Source of the DNA: Hypomyces perniciosus
Taxonomy: Eukaryota; Ascomycota; Sordariomycetes; Hypocreales; Hypocreaceae
Assembly (NCBI GenBank): GCA_008477525.1
Contig: SPDT01000002.1
Span: forward strand, 1,488,001 to 1,552,000
Reading direction: 5' to 3'
Length of the DNA: 64,000 bases
This document shows positions 1 to 12,844 of the stretch, one piece after another. How positions within the stretch are numbered: the stretch's first letter is position 1; every line of letters starts with the position of its first letter. The notes beneath the pieces were generated by a model. The model made no database searches, was not told the origin of the DNA, and saw only the letters and a program-made list of their open reading frames with translations. Both the position numbers and the translations under genes were made by a program.

Positions 1-963
1 TTATGTAGTATCTAGCTATTACTAGTAATATCCGTAAATTTATACCCTTTTTCTTTCTTCCCAAGTCTGGCAGCTGCTTTTGCGTAAAAGATGTGTAAGC
101 ATAGCTTGTATGTGTGCAGCACGTCACATGCACGCAATCTTTTGCACCTTGTGATCACAGACATGGAGTTGAAGTTGGCTCGTCTCGCTAGTGTTGATGA
201 TGAGTTGTTGGATCATCTCGGCTCGTCTTTGACCCCCGTGCACCGCTCCCGGACCTGGACCTGGACCTGAAGACTCAGCCGGCGTAAAGAGAAGAATAGG
301 GGGCCGTGATGCGATGTGATGGCCCCCAAGAAAACTGCATCAGAGCTCCGGCTGAACTGACAGCCTTCATCAATGCCTCGTTCCTCTGATCTGCTGACAA
401 TATGGAAACTAACCGGTAATTGTCCATGACAATCCCCATCCCCACCGTCTCCATGTGAAAGTCGAATTTTTCTTTCTCGGCCTTGACTCCTTCACGGAGT
501 CCTCCGTCCTCCGGGGCTCCACTCACCGGACCCCCACTGTTCAATTGACTTTATAAAAGCTGAAAAAAATCGAAGAAACAAAAGTTCGATATTGTTACTA
601 GAAACAAACTGTCAGGTCATGGTCTTGCGGGCGGTTTGGAGGTTTGGTTTAGCCGAGACCTGTCTCACCAATGCCATACCAATCATTTTACATGCCATCT
701 CGGCCAACCAAGACCAATCGGATAAATTGCATCGAGTCTAACTCATATTGTACAATACAATGCATTTGGTGCTTTTGCACTAAATATTATCTTCCGGACC
801 CAAGACGGATGTGCACTAGATTCTGTTGCATCTATTCTGATCCTGTTGCCTTTGAGCAGTCCGTACGCCGTACATTTACTTCATCCCTCGAATTCGGATG
901 CTTCAACCCCGGAAATGTCTAAAAATCCATTGCGCCGAAATCCAAAAAACATTAGATAACCCA
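1..963. other. Intergenic, no gene recognised
   Basis: I see no supported gene. Short open frames of under 90 codons occur on both strands but lack any recognisable motif or splice-linked continuation. The stretch abuts the 3' end of the WBP11-like gene. Confidence 0.5.
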
Positions 964-1852
964 TCATGCCTCCTCATCATCCACATCCTCCATCATCACA
1001 TGCCGTGACGGTACGCCTTGTTCTTGTGCCTGGTCCTGTCCGGTATTCGATGCCAGCTTCAGATACCCTTCCTTCTCCAGCCGATCCGCCTCTTCGGGCT
1101 CTATTAACCCTCCTTGTCCCTTGCCTTTGTTCATCTTCATCTGGACAGACGTAGGTACGAATACAGCCACAGCCTCTTTCCTGAGATCTCGTACTACGGG
1201 CTTCGCCTCGTATACCGTCTTAGACTCGACCGCCGGCACCTTCTTCCCTGTGGCCTCTCTGCCTGTCCCATCTTCACCGGCGTCTCCTTGCCGTGCCGCA
1301 TTCTCGGCATCCCTTCGTGCCCGGCGCTTGGCGTACCACTTATCCATCTCGGCTTTCGGTATCGGCGGTGGTGTATCGCGCGGCATAGGAATACTCCTCA
1401 CCTCCTCCGGCACGTCCTCATCGCTACTCAGCTCGTCCCCGTCCCCGCGTCTCCTCTTCCCCAGCGCACCCGGCCGCGAATCGTCATCTCTCCTCCATCC
1501 GCGACTAAACGCCGGCGCCTTGTCTCCAAGCGTGTCTCTGGCCTTGTTCACAGCTTTAAGCTCCTTCTCCAAGCCATCCAGCATTTGCTCCTCATGGCGC
1601 GTCAGCTTGCCGCCGCTGGTTGGGATGGCTTTCAGCTCGTCGATCTGTTTCTGGAGTCGCTCTGGGTTCCTGCGCGCGAGTTTCTCATTGCGTCGACCCT
1701 GTGCCTCGGCCTTCCCTGTAAGGAGATTGTGGTTAGAAAACGAGTTGCGAATTAGAGAGAGAGGAGCGCGGATTTGTACCTTTCCTGACCTCCCTCGCCT
1801 TGTCGGCTTTGCGCTGGGCCTGCACGGGATTGTAGTTTTTCTCTTTTGGCAT
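964..1852 (-). CDS. WW domain-binding protein 11 (WBP11)-like protein
   Basis: Predicted 274 aa in two exons, 1852-1780 and 1715-964, with a 64 nt intron (donor GTACAA, acceptor TACAG). Splicing joins the start MPKEKNYNPVQAQRKADKAR to GKAEAQGRRNEKLARRNPERL. This Lys/Arg-rich N-terminus, with its KxxNPxxAxRKxxKxxE pattern, is typical of the Wbp11 family, nuclear proteins tied to pre-mRNA splicing that bind WW-domain and phosphatase partners. A coiled, charged region follows at roughly residues 30-75, then an acidic/proline-rich middle with an IPMPRDTPPPIP stretch that could be a WW-domain ligand, and a conserved tail with VFVPTSVQMK. The open frame continues a little upstream of 1852, but the family N-terminus fixes the start there. 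The family is well supported; the exact function in this fungus is inferred. Confidence 0.85.
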
Positions 1853-2483
1853 TTTCGCTTTCCTTGCTCAAGAATTCCCAAGGCAGTATCGATATGTCGT
1901 CAATCGAAGGAGTGAAGATGTTGACTTTTATATTTTGTTTCTGGCGCGGAGAACAGCAGTTTGAAGGTGATGTTGTTTGGAGGGTTTGGATCGTCCAAGA
2001 AAGGTAAAGTTCGCTGATATCATGGTGGGGCTACGACGTGCTAGTGTGGGATGACTAATGAGGAGCTCTCTCTAGCTCTTGGCATGGAGTATGGAGTACG
2101 AAGTACTACCTTAGTAGTATCTATCTACGAAGTATTATACTATATATACTACTTCGTTCTATGAAGGCATTATTGTGTCTGTCTCGTCGCTCTGCGTCTG
2201 AGATGCCATGTTTTGTGCAAATTGGTCGTCTAGAACAAATCGTTCATTTATAACATAATCACATGGCTTCTCTGCTGACTGGGTTTCCGGGTGCTGTCTT
2301 ATCTTCCGTGGCATCTTCCACGTGCTAAACTGTTCGTTCCCTTGGTAATTTTATGCCCAACTTATTCCTTTTTCCATGCATCCTGAACGGAGAAACCCAT
2401 TCGTTTATTCAAGTCATTGCATAAATCTGGAGATTGCCTAGCAACTAAATCATAAAGTCAAGATCCGGCGAGATGGCATCATC
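1853..2483. other. Intergenic, promoter side of the WBP11-like gene
   Basis: This is the upstream region of the WBP11-like gene and the 3' flank of the methyltransferase gene. No coding signal is seen. At 2091-2160 it holds several overlapping TACGAAGTA / TAGTA-type short motifs of the kind dispersed through the window. Confidence 0.5.
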
Positions 2484-3722
2484 TCATTTCGCCCCTGTCC
2501 TCCTCAACCTCACATAATGATGCCAGATTTCAACCTTCATATCGGAAAACTTCTCTACTCCCGCTTGCACTGCAAGCTCTGTCAACTCCTCTAAAAATGC
2601 ATCCCCATCTTTCCAGCTGGCGCCTCTGGACTTCTTCAACTCATCAACCCAAAACCAGCCTGATGCAGAGATAAGGTAGTTCGCTATGGCACTGGCGTAC
2701 GTCCGAACAGCTGATTCCTTCTGCGCAGAGTTCTCGCCTGCTGCCTTCAAGTCGGCTTGGTATGTCGTCCAGGCCGGATGTTCGATGAGCTTCTGCTCGA
2801 GAGACTCAACAGTCCACAAGGCCTTGATTTCGGCATCATTTAGGACGGCGAGCATTTGCTCGGGCGTGCGCTCGTGTGAGGGAAACAGAGCCATCTGCCC
2901 CAACTCTTCTCTTGTCAACCTCCCCTTCATCAACATACCAATGGACGCAGATTGGAGGAGCAGCGAGCCGGTGGTGGACGGTCTTGGGTCATCTGCCGGA
3001 CCTTGCCCTCCAATGACAGCAACGAAACTTCCGCCCTCACGTATTTCAGCGGCACGCAGACGAAGCAACTTGGCCAAATCTCTTGCTCCCGCTTCAGAAA
3101 AGGCAGCATGGCGTGCGGCGGCGAACTCAGCTGGAGTGGTCTCGGGGCTCAATTTCACTTGTGGGGTGGCTTCGAGGTAATTGAGAGATGACCAAGCGAG
3201 TCCCAGATCAACGGAGGCGTCAGGCATGACTTGTCGGTAGAATCCCACCGGAATCATAGCCGGAAAGACAGAGATTCCCTTGTCTTTCGGGGCAAGAGTC
3301 GAAATCTTGGTCTCAATAGTCTTTGCAAGACTGCCAAAGTCATTGAAGGGCGTATCTTCAAGGTAAAGGCGTGCTACCGCGTTGTCAGGTAAGGTTGAGA
3401 CAACTTTTTCCAGCGCTTCAACTCTTTTTCTTCAGTTAGCAGCGCAAACTCGGTATCAGTCTCTGTGGAAGTCTCACGAATTCGCTCCTTGGGAGCATCC
3501 ATAGTCAACTACAACAAGCGACTTGCCTTCGCACATGATCAGCAAAGCCTCATAACCGGCATCACCACTACGGCCAATCTGACACGACGGTTTTCACTTA
3601 CTGTCCGGGTAGATCGGGACAAGATCCAACGCCGCTCGCATCGCCGCCTTTTGAATCCCGCAATGCTCATTGTAAGACACATCTCGCATGGCGATGCGTT
3701 CCTGCTCTGTGTTGGAAGCCAT
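2484..3722 (-). CDS. SABATH-type SAM-dependent carboxyl methyltransferase
   Basis: Predicted 363 aa in three exons: 3722-3602, 3508-3478 and 3423-2484. Introns are 93 nt (GTAAGTG..GTAG) and 54 nt (GTGAGAC..AAAAAG, with a GCTAAC branch point). The N-terminus carries a Y-N-x-H/x-C-x-x-Q segment (VSYNEHCGIQKAA). The second exon restores the SAM-binding motif DYGCSQGANS, the hallmark of the Methyltransf_7 (SABATH) family. Downstream are a VFPAMIPVGFYRQ segment, an LGLAWSSLNYL segment matching the family's substrate-side loop, and a GGSFVAVIGGQG strand. Length fits the family (350-380 aa). SABATH enzymes transfer methyl groups from SAM to carboxyl groups of small acids such as salicylate, benzoate or farnesoate; the substrate here cannot be told. 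No biosynthetic partner genes are adjacent, so a role in small-acid or hormone-like ester formation is only inference. Confidence 0.85.
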
Positions 3723-5671
3723 CTTGGAGTTGTTGATGTCCTTATAAGGTCAATCTCTTGTGATATGAGGAAGGCTCTTCAGCATTGAGCAGATTCCTCT
3801 CGTTTTATATTGTTTAAAGTCGGCTTTATAATACAGTAGGATGAGCTAGCGAATCGAATACGGTAGCTTACATGAGGTAGTACATATTCCTTAAATGGGA
3901 AGAAAAATGTCAGCATCGACACGTCATTGTCATCAGTCCATAAAGGAGGATAATATTATCCGTTTTTTAAATAATAATAAACTGTCATTTGATCTTACCA
4001 ATAGTTAAGTTGTTTTATGTAAAGCCCCTTTTCACGGGAATGCTTTGTGCGGTACATAGTATCTGTGACAAAGGAAAACTGTTATCACGCCTTCTCCAAT
4101 GCGACAAGGCTTAATGACATAACTAACTCTACTTCGTATGTAAACTCCGATTAGTGATGTCGTAGGATCTCAATAACTCCGATCAAGGTATTGGGTCTCT
4201 CCATGATTACCAATAAGGAAAGTTGAATCCTTCTCTACGACTATTAATATACTTTAATGTATGATATTAATAGCGACATGTGAGTCATAAGCCATAATGT
4301 CTTGACTGAAGTTATTGAACTCGACAGGCAAATCTACCAATTCCGATTATGTGATCTCAACTCGTCGTCAGCAAGCAAGGCCAATCTATGGTTCGCCGGC
4401 TAAATTGAACATCCCCTAATACAATAAAGCCTTTCCCTTGTGAGAAACTGAAGTGAATGCGGGGATGCTTAGAAATGTGCTGATGAAGATCTGGGGGATA
4501 AGCCGGAAGGACGGTAAGTTGAAGTTATTTATTTGAGGGTCCTTAGGACTCCGTACTATAATTGGTATGTCAATTATGAGCTTCCTGTTTTTTTTACATA
4601 CATTATAGAGGATTGAACATGTTTATTTATATATGAAATAAAAATAGTATACTTCGTATATCGAGTTTTGAAAATTGTTTGAAGCGGACTGTAGCTCTAT
4701 GAGTCTCAGATGACGACAACGTCATGCAATCGAGAATACATTACCATTATGGATATTGACACGACCTTCGGAAGCATGCATATCAGAGATGACTACCATT
4801 AGAAGACCATTACGATTCGGCTAGCAAACACCTTCTTCCCACACGTCAGACACTTGCACCTGTAATGCCTATTTCTCCTCGTTACGAGGGGAAAGGTGGG
4901 TAGACGTAATCAAGGCGATGATTGAAATTCAGTGTTGTTATTTACTGCTACTATGAACTGACATGCTACTACCTAGGCGCCTTTGACGGGCGTTGCCAAG
5001 CTGTCGTACTGAAAGCATTGAACAAGGCTTCAACTCATAGTGTTGTGGTGTCAGGCTTGCTTGTGTGTGATGGATGCCCACATAATTAAGGCCAGAGAAA
5101 CTTGATGATCTTGGATCTGTCAGCCGCATTTCGCCCGATTCCCTCCCATACCCATGTCCAAACGGCTCTGGCGGGACATGGCGCTTGATCAATAGGCCGA
5201 GTTTGTTGTTGTAAGGGAAAGCCGGTCGCTGTGGATCGGGACGATGATCGCACTCGGAACTCATCTCGTAGCGGAAGTCGGCTTCGGTATTCAATATGGT
5301 AAAAGAAATTCCTCAAGATATCGATCAGTGTTTGTCTTTATATAGTGCATTGGACTGCTTTTAGGGCTCTCATTACCAGCCCTTTGTTCCAGCTGAGAAG
5401 CAATTCTGAATGAAACAACCATAGGCATGCTCCAAAGCCGTGAGATGGATGAAACACCATGAACCCTGGGTCACGGACATGTCGGCGGTGGCTGCAGCAT
5501 GATGCATGCGTTGCAGAAGCCATGCAGTTCCCAACCTATCCGGAATACGAAGTACAGCACTAGCCTCGCCTACTTGGATGCCGTCGAGTCCTGAAAACCC
5601 TTGAACGAAGGTTGTGCAAGCCCGTTGTTATCTGATTTATCAAATCAAGCTCTCTCAAGAACCATCCGCCT
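3723..5671. other. Intergenic, no gene recognised
   Basis: This is the upstream region of the methyltransferase gene and the 3' flank of the SGNH hydrolase gene. Overlapping minus-strand open frames at 4938-5316 (118 and 76 codons) show no motif and are not extended by plausible splice sites. The stretch from 3830 to 4680 is noticeably A+T-richer than its surroundings. Confidence 0.45.
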
Positions 5672-6737
5672 TCACCCATACAATGGAGTGAACACGAATA
5701 CCAAGGTGAGACCCAAGAGAAACAAGTTCACGCCCGAAACCTTTCCATCCCCTGAAGTTTCCGAACGTTTCGGATTAGGGCCGACCGGTGCATTGATCCA
5801 ATCTTTAGGGATTTGAGTGATAAAGTCGTACCAATAATCGGCCATTAAGTGATATCCATTGTTCGTTGGATGAATACAATCCTGGAGATTGCCCATCCTA
5901 AATGTCGTGAAATCCACAGCCAAGATATGTGCTCCGGATTTGAGATGTGCGGAAGCTACCTGGGAGATGTATGTCTGGAAACGTTCAGTTTGGGGGGCCT
6001 GGTCAGCGTTGCAGGTATCCAGGATCATTGCTACAAGGATGACGGCGTCGGGGCATTCCGTGATCATCATGTCGATCAGACGGTCCAGCCGCAATGCTGC
6101 TTCTTTGGGGTCATGGCCCTCTGTTGAGATAAAGCTGTTGGGATTCATGTCGTTGGTTCCTGCGTGGAGGAGAATGATGTTCGGGCGTTGCTTCAGTGAG
6201 GGCTTGACATGATCGGCGATGAACTGTATGGTTTTGCCATTCCAGGCAGCCTATCCATCCAGTATCAGTCGAACTATTCACTTCCCTCAAGTTTTAGATC
6301 CAGGGATTCTCTGGCCAAGGGGAGATCCATACAAAGTACCCATCCGCCATATTCCCATTTGATGTTTCAGTGCCTGCAAACACAATCTTGTCCTCTAGAA
6401 ACTATCTGTCAGTCAAGATATCACTGTGGTTACCATAATGAGACTTACTCGACAAATTTTCACGCAGCTTCAGTCTGTACCCATTGCCATCGCCGCCATC
6501 TTTATCACTCATAAATCCCCAAGTGATGGAGTCGCCCACGCAAAGAATCCTCAGTTGCGTGCCAGGCTTAACAGCCATACCCAGAGCCACATTCGTCCTC
6601 CCCAATGGACTTTGAGGATTCGGAATGTCCGTCACGGCGAAGTTGTCGGAGATCTGCTGCGTGAGATTATTTTGCGCAACCACGACACCAAGAACAAATG
6701 GCAGCAAAGCTGTAGCAATCGATAAGAATGCCTTCAT
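5672..6737 (-). CDS. Secreted SGNH/GDSL hydrolase, possibly GPI-anchored (CE3-like esterase)
   Basis: Predicted 309 aa in three exons: 6737-6449, 6394-6333 and 6250-5672. Introns are 54 nt (GTAAGT..TTCTAG) and 82 nt (GTATGG..GGATAG). Splicing rebuilds the family stretch FAGTETSNGNMADGYFAAW. An N-terminal signal peptide (MKAFLSIATALLPFVLGVVVA) leads to block I GDSITWGF (Ser70), block III AGTND (Asn150) and block V DCIHPTNNGY (Asp241, His244), so the whole SGNH catalytic set is present. This arrangement resembles fungal acetyl esterases of the carbohydrate esterase 3 type. The C-terminus has a small-residue stretch (SGDGKVSG) followed by about 17 hydrophobic residues ending the protein, as in GPI-attachment signals. 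The start could be two codons upstream (6743). Substrate and wall localisation are inferred. Confidence 0.87.
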
Positions 6738-8568
6738 GATCATTGACACCTCGCTGAGTCAAAAGATGAGCGACATCAATCATCGAGAAAAGCTTCCCTT
6801 TGTATCAATATTTTCCCTCTCCGTTGTTTTGCCTCATCGTGACTTCTTCTGCCGCTCTGCCGTCGCCAAGGGCATAGTCGGTTCTCACGGAGAGAAGGCA
6901 GAGAAGATATTCTGTTGGTCCTAGGCATTATGGGAAATCTCCGAGCAATTTTCGACAGGGAAAATAGGCGAAAAGATGTTAATTCAGCTGCGTGACCTAA
7001 CCACAGCAGTTGTGTTCGGACAACCCGAGTGTGTTGTGGTATGGAACCTTGAAAATATGGATCTAGGTCAGACCGAGCTTTGCCTGGAAGCAGAGAATGA
7101 TCATCGGATTTTCTTGCCAAGACGACAACAACGGTCTAGAATTCTTTTTTTTTGCCCGCTCTATTCACAGAACTCATACATTTGGGCACGAGCTTCATGC
7201 ACCTCAGTGTTCAATAGACCATGCCAAGAAAAGTTTGCCGATCGACTATCGCATAAATTCTCCGACTCCAATACTCGTATCAAGGAGATGAACCACAACA
7301 TGGTTCGCGCAACTGTGGGCATTCATACACCAGAGTTGCGTTGGGTGATGACTTTGCCAACGCCTCGAATTCAACACGTTCGAGTTGCCATGCATATTGC
7401 TCTCGCAACCCGAAGCTTCAGTCATGATTATTGGCCAATCGCGTTTAGAAGTTATCCCATTACGAGCTGTTGTGTAACCTCGGTGTAGATGCAGTGCATC
7501 GACCATATTCAATCAAGGCAACCACATGACTATGTTCCCTGCCAGTTTTCGAGTCGTTTGATCTAATAGTAATGGGATCACAAAGTAGTAATATGCTAGA
7601 AAATATGGGCGTTCTCCTTTATGTCTCTTCAGCACTCGTTTATGAGAGACCTGCATGTGTGGCTGCAGGAGATATTGCAGGAAATATCGGACAGCACCCG
7701 CGCCCATGTCCGACAGAAGCGGAAGCGGATTCATGTCTTCCCGGGCCGACGAGGGTTTCCGTCATGGCGGTCCGAGAATATCGCCGGCCTTTTCCCACCA
7801 GGCACATTGCTATTCCCGACTTCTTTTCACCAATAAACGCACTACTCGGGCGAGAATACGGAGCACCCAAAGCCCAAAAATAACCAGCGGGTTACCAGGA
7901 GTGTGCTAGTGTTATTGTGTAAACCGCAATGGGGGCTTGTGATCGACTGCGTGCCTAACCGAGCTGTCCAGCATGCAGAGAGAAAGTGACTGTGGCGTCT
8001 TACTCTGATAATTGTTCATTAGCGAGCACCAAGGAAGGATCTCGATCTGCCGCGACCACATGGGAGAATGATTGCCTGGCGTCCTTCTCAGTAAACGCCC
8101 TCGGTAGGTAGGTAGGTGCCTCTGTGCAGTTACGAAGTACGCACTGCCGTTCTCTCGAGGATGCCGGCCAGGGCCAGACCGGTTTCGAAATGCAACAGAA
8201 CAGCGAGGAGGGTTTCATCCGATGAGAACGCAGGTGAGCTGTCAATATATAAGAGATGCTTGGGGTCACATTGCATACTTCGTACCTACACTGCCATATC
8301 TCCGTACGAGTAGGATCACAATCCACCATGTCCGTGACCAATGGTGCGCATACATACTCTAACTCAGCGCAACACAACTCGATGCACATGTGCTCGGCTA
8401 TTGAGTGGCCATCCATCGCCACGGGAGCTAGCCAGGGATCGTATCGGCCCTACAATGTCCATGATGGAGCCCCTCAAGGCAGCTGCTTAAGGAGCTCCAT
8501 ATGATTGTCGTTAATACGGAGGAGCACTACTTTAGGCATGTATGGAGCAGTTTTCGTAGCAATAAAGC

Positions 8569-8609
8569 TTAGTAGTAGGAGTAGTACTAGTAGTAGTACT
8601 AATACTCCG
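8569..8609. repeat. AGT-rich trinucleotide stretch
   Basis: Imperfect AGT/TAG trinucleotide repeats interleaved with ACTAGT palindromes. It lies in non-coding DNA. Confidence 0.6.
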
Positions 8610-9459
8610 CACTCGTAGAGCAACTTGTCGGTCGTATGTGATGCCCCCTCACTCAATGGGGACGGAAAGGGATTGCGCAAGGAGTGCTATGCCGTTGGCA
8701 GTACTCGTAGTACTAATAGCAGTGGGCTAGTGTTTCGTAGGATCCATAGGCGATGAGCCGATCGTTCAAAGACAGTTGAGACTACGATTGAGGGAAGAAT
8801 GGCGTCCGGTCGAGCCAAGGCGCCGCCACAGACAGGGTTCAGACGCCTCGCAGGTCGGAATCGCATGGGTCGAGTCTTCTGGTCCGATGTCCGAGACTGC
8901 TGGAGAATCCGATGGACGTTGGCTGGCTGGCTGATGGTCCGGCTTGCCCCTCTCAGCTAGCTCCGGCCTGCCTGTCTACGAGTATCCAATCGCTCGCGCG
9001 TGGGTATGTGTCAGGGTGGGCAGCCCGCGTTTCGTTTTTGCCGGTAAAGAATGCAAGGGCCCTGCTAGGAGCTTTGGAGCTGGAAGAACCGGCGGGACGG
9101 TGGACAGAGAGAGGCTGGCGGTTCCGATGCACGAGAAGGAACCGGGCTGGGCTTGTCAGTCTTGTCAGTCTTGTGTTGACCCCTCCGCAAGCACATGTCA
9201 GAGAAGTGACAGACAGATGTTTATCTGGGAGATAAAGCTCCCACAACTCCATAACAGCTCCGATAAGGATCAGTCTTTACGATGTGATATTAGATATGTA
9301 GTACTACTCCGTTTTCTTGCTGCAATTTGAGATTTTTTTTTTTGAGATTTTTTTTTTCAACTCATGCGCATGCGGTTCGAGCCTTTTCTTGTTTTGGTTG
9401 AGTGCCGTAGTTTGAAGCATAGCGCGCATGCTGGGCCTGCTGATGCGGCAGAGTTCTGA

Positions 9460-9482
9460 CTACTACTACTACTACTACTACT
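9460..9482. repeat. (TAC)n microsatellite
   Basis: About seven uninterrupted ACT/TAC units in intergenic DNA, likely length-variable between strains. Confidence 0.85.
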
Positions 9483-11332
9483 CCATAGCGTGGCATGTAC
9501 ATAGCAGTAAGAATTCTCACAACCGATCCTTGGTTCATTTCCAATGCAAACGATTAATGAAAGATGGAGTTGTTGGGTTAGTAGCAACTATTCGGTCTTC
9601 ATTTGCCGAGAACAGAGTCCTGTTTTGTGACCCGTTGTTAGCACGGAGGATTACGAGTAGTCTTAGTACGGAATATTAATAAGTGTTGACTCGACTGACA
9701 GACGTCAGTGCATGCCTTTGCCAGTGTCGAAACCGTCTGAATTGGGGCCTTGCTAACCCATTTCCATCCAATAGCGTTAATGCTATTATTGCGCCGCAAC
9801 TATTATTGACACTTGCGAACCATGAACTCCCAACCAACATTGTAGTATTACTACTGCTGGGTACGAAGTACTAGTACCAGAACCAACGGTCATGGCCTTT
9901 TTTCTGTTTTTTCTTTCTGTTTTTCTTTGCCTCCCCCCCCCCACGTCTAGGGTGGCGCACCCCCCCACAAGTGAAGCGCAGAAAGGACACTAGGGATCTG
10001 GAAATCGGACCACCCCTTCAACAAATTGACAGGACCCTACCCTACCCTACTAGTCTTCTGAAAGAACTGCAAAGCACAAGCACATGCTCGTAGCGCGACC
10101 GACGAATGCTGATGATGACGGAGCTGTACGAGTATGTACGAGTAGGTTGACAGTTGTCCGCCACAGAGAGAGCGAATGCCTACGACTCGTAAGCACAAAG
10201 AGGTGCGATTCATGTTGGTCCGAAAAAGGGTCGCGCGGCATATATGGACATTCGGTCTTCATTCCATGTACTTCGGAGGTGCTCTGTACAAATTCTGCAC
10301 CTTTCACCTGCGCTCATTTCACCTTGCTTGAGCTCCTGCATGTCGCTGCTACACCACCCATACAGTCCAATCTGCATCTCTTTGCAGCTCATCTGCAGGC
10401 TCGTATGCACAGAACCCATTGCATTTCCAGGGTTTGACCTGGTGGCGGACCCATCGACACAACCTGGCAAGCTGTACGGAATACTCCGCTCTCGGTGCAC
10501 ATCACTGGCATTTTCCTGTACCCACTACTCCGTGCTTTGTACCGTGCACGTACCTTGGTGCTAGTAACCTCTAGGCTTTGCGCCTAGCACAGCTTTTACG
10601 GCGCCAAACGGGCTGAGATCCAAATACTGGTGTGTTCTCCGTGCAAGTAGAATGGATGTCACGAGTACCTCTTGTCTCTGGTAGACCATGACCATGAGAG
10701 CAAGGTAGGAGCAACAGGGTAGTAGTGGCAGGAGCAGATCATCTGCCTCCAGGGCTTGGAAGGAAGACAACCCGTGTTCTTTTCTTCATCACCGCCATCA
10801 CCGTCACCATCACCATCACTTCTTCCTTTACACTGTTTGGCTTCATCAGACTGACAGAATACCGCCGAGCGCCGCCGCTCACTGCGTCCACCGCCTACCG
10901 TCATCGCACATACATACGACAATACGGAGTCCTATAGTACCAATACGAGCGAGTGCTACGACGAGTACTACAGACGCACATGCGCGCGCTGGAGGACCAG
11001 AAAAAAATAGCCCGCACGCCCACACACCGAGCCCTTCCCGGCTGTTTGACCTGTCAGGCTAACCCTGCTGACGGTGAAGCCTGCATTTCTGTCTACTGGC
11101 GGGACCCGCCCAGCTAGACTGCGGCGATTTTCAATTCACTCACTCAAGCAACGGCGGCGTCAACTTTTGGCTGCGACGGGGGGGGGCCATTTTCCTCTGA
11201 CTGCTGCTGTTCTGCCACCCCTCCCCTCCTCCATTCCTCCAAACGAATACGTACAGGACGCACGAATTCGTTGGACCAGAGACCATATTCAAACAACTTT
11301 CCATAAGACTACTTCTAGCATCTCGACAATCC

Positions 11333-12803
11333 ATGGCCACCGTCAGTCCGATCGCGATGAACCCGACCACAACAGAGCACGACTACCGCTTTCCGCGAAG
11401 ACCCGACCCTCACCGAAGCACCGACCGCATATTCGCACGCATGGATACACGAGACGACGACAACGTCGCCATTCTCAACGGCAATGGTGCCAGCGCCTTC
11501 AACAGTGGAGGCCCGACTGCCAACGACAATGTCCTTGGCTCCGCCCTTTTCCCGTCTTTCGAGACCGCTGCCAGCGATTCGCCCGACACTTTCGAGCAGA
11601 TGCAGCACCAAGACCCGCTGGCTGCGCAGGTTTGGAAGTTTTTCAGCAAGACCAAGCAGCAGTTGCCAAACCAGCAGCGCATGGAGAACCTGACGTGGCG
11701 AATGATGGCTCTCAATCTTCGTAAACGCCAGCAAGAGCAGCAGAAGCAGAACAGGTACATCTCTCCTGTCGTTTTTCTACACTGTTCCCACCTTGGATCT
11801 GGAGTTTGCGTCACACCTTCTGCTTATTCTATTTTTATCCCATCGTTTGATGCATTTGGGTTTCATCGGGTGCATGACCAGTGTTAAGCTATTGCGTGCT
11901 CAACTTGGGTGGAAATCTAAACACGCGCGCTGACTGAATTTCCCTCCTCCACAGATTTATTCAACAGGCGACAGCGCAAAACGCTCCCAGCGGAATTGCC
12001 CAGCAGCTGCGCAAGACGTCGGGAATCAATGCCAGCAGCCTGGATGCCATGAACATCGACGACTTCATCTTCTCCGAGGATGGAGCTACTCCGGTCAGCG
12101 ACAACTCGCCTCCGCCGCCTCCATCTTTCTCCTCATTCCCCATGCCGACTTCTACTCTTGAAAGGAACAAATCGTCCGGCTCGCTGGCCTCGGCCATCCC
12201 CATCAAACCACGGAAAGACTTGTCCAACTCCAACCAGTTTGTCCCGCAGTCCGTGCCTGTCCCGCCGCACCACCAACGAGGCGTGGGCGGTGAGTTCAAT
12301 TACGTTCAGCGACACCATCGCAAAACCAGCATTGATGACCGTCGGGTGAGTGTCCCTCAGTCTTGTGTCGAGTTTGTTCTCAGCGCACATGCGCCAGTTG
12401 GGTTCCATCGACCCTGGTCTTTGGTTCTCTCTTGCCCCGCTCCGCGACTCATCATCTTTCAAATACTTACATATCTGTTCACATTTAGACGAGAAAGCGC
12501 CCCGCCAACTTCTCTCCCCATGTCGGCGCCGCCAACAACAATACCTCTGCTGTCCACCTCGATTTAGAGGCCGATCCAGAACTCCAGGGCTACTCCCTCG
12601 ATAACTCCAACACCGTCTCCATGCCACAGCAAATGTCCCCCAATCCCAATAACGGAGGCGTCCCCTTCAGCCTCGACACCTTTATGGAGAACGACCCCAT
12701 CATCAACTCCGCATCTGCTTTTCAGCAGGATTTCTCATTCTCTCCATCCACCTCTCCAATGATGTCGAATGGTCCCTTCTCCAGCATGTATAACAACAAC
12801 AGC

Positions 12804-12844
<41 letters not shown>

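Larger units (their letters stand above)
6738..11332. other. Long gene-free region upstream of areA
   Basis: 4.6 kb without a supportable gene. Many short open frames overlap on both strands with no consistent coding pattern. It holds low-complexity patches: homopolymer T/A runs near 9335-9360, a C run near 9933-9942, a G run at 11178-11187 and TAG/TAC-rich stretches near 8570-8610 and 9460-9482. The part nearest areA probably contains its promoter and a long 5' leader, as areA/nit-2 genes usually have extended upstream regulatory DNA; the transcription start cannot be read here. Confidence 0.5.

Noticed and set aside
1114..1915. Two plus-strand open frames of 213 and 264 codons
   Set aside because: They run antisense through the WBP11-like exons and encode Ser/Leu/Arg-rich sequence with no motif; the minus frame has family motifs and splice sites.
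4938..5316. Minus-strand frames of 118 and 76 codons
   Set aside because: Overlap each other in different frames, no motif, no splice continuation.
2484..6737. Biosynthetic cluster made by the methyltransferase and the SGNH hydrolase
   Set aside because: No synthase, oxidase, transporter or regulator lies next to them, and nearly 2 kb separates the two genes.
11074..11724. Plus-strand 216-codon frame overlapping the start of areA
   Set aside because: Different frame from the areA exon that carries the conserved AreA motif; Arg/Pro-rich shadow.
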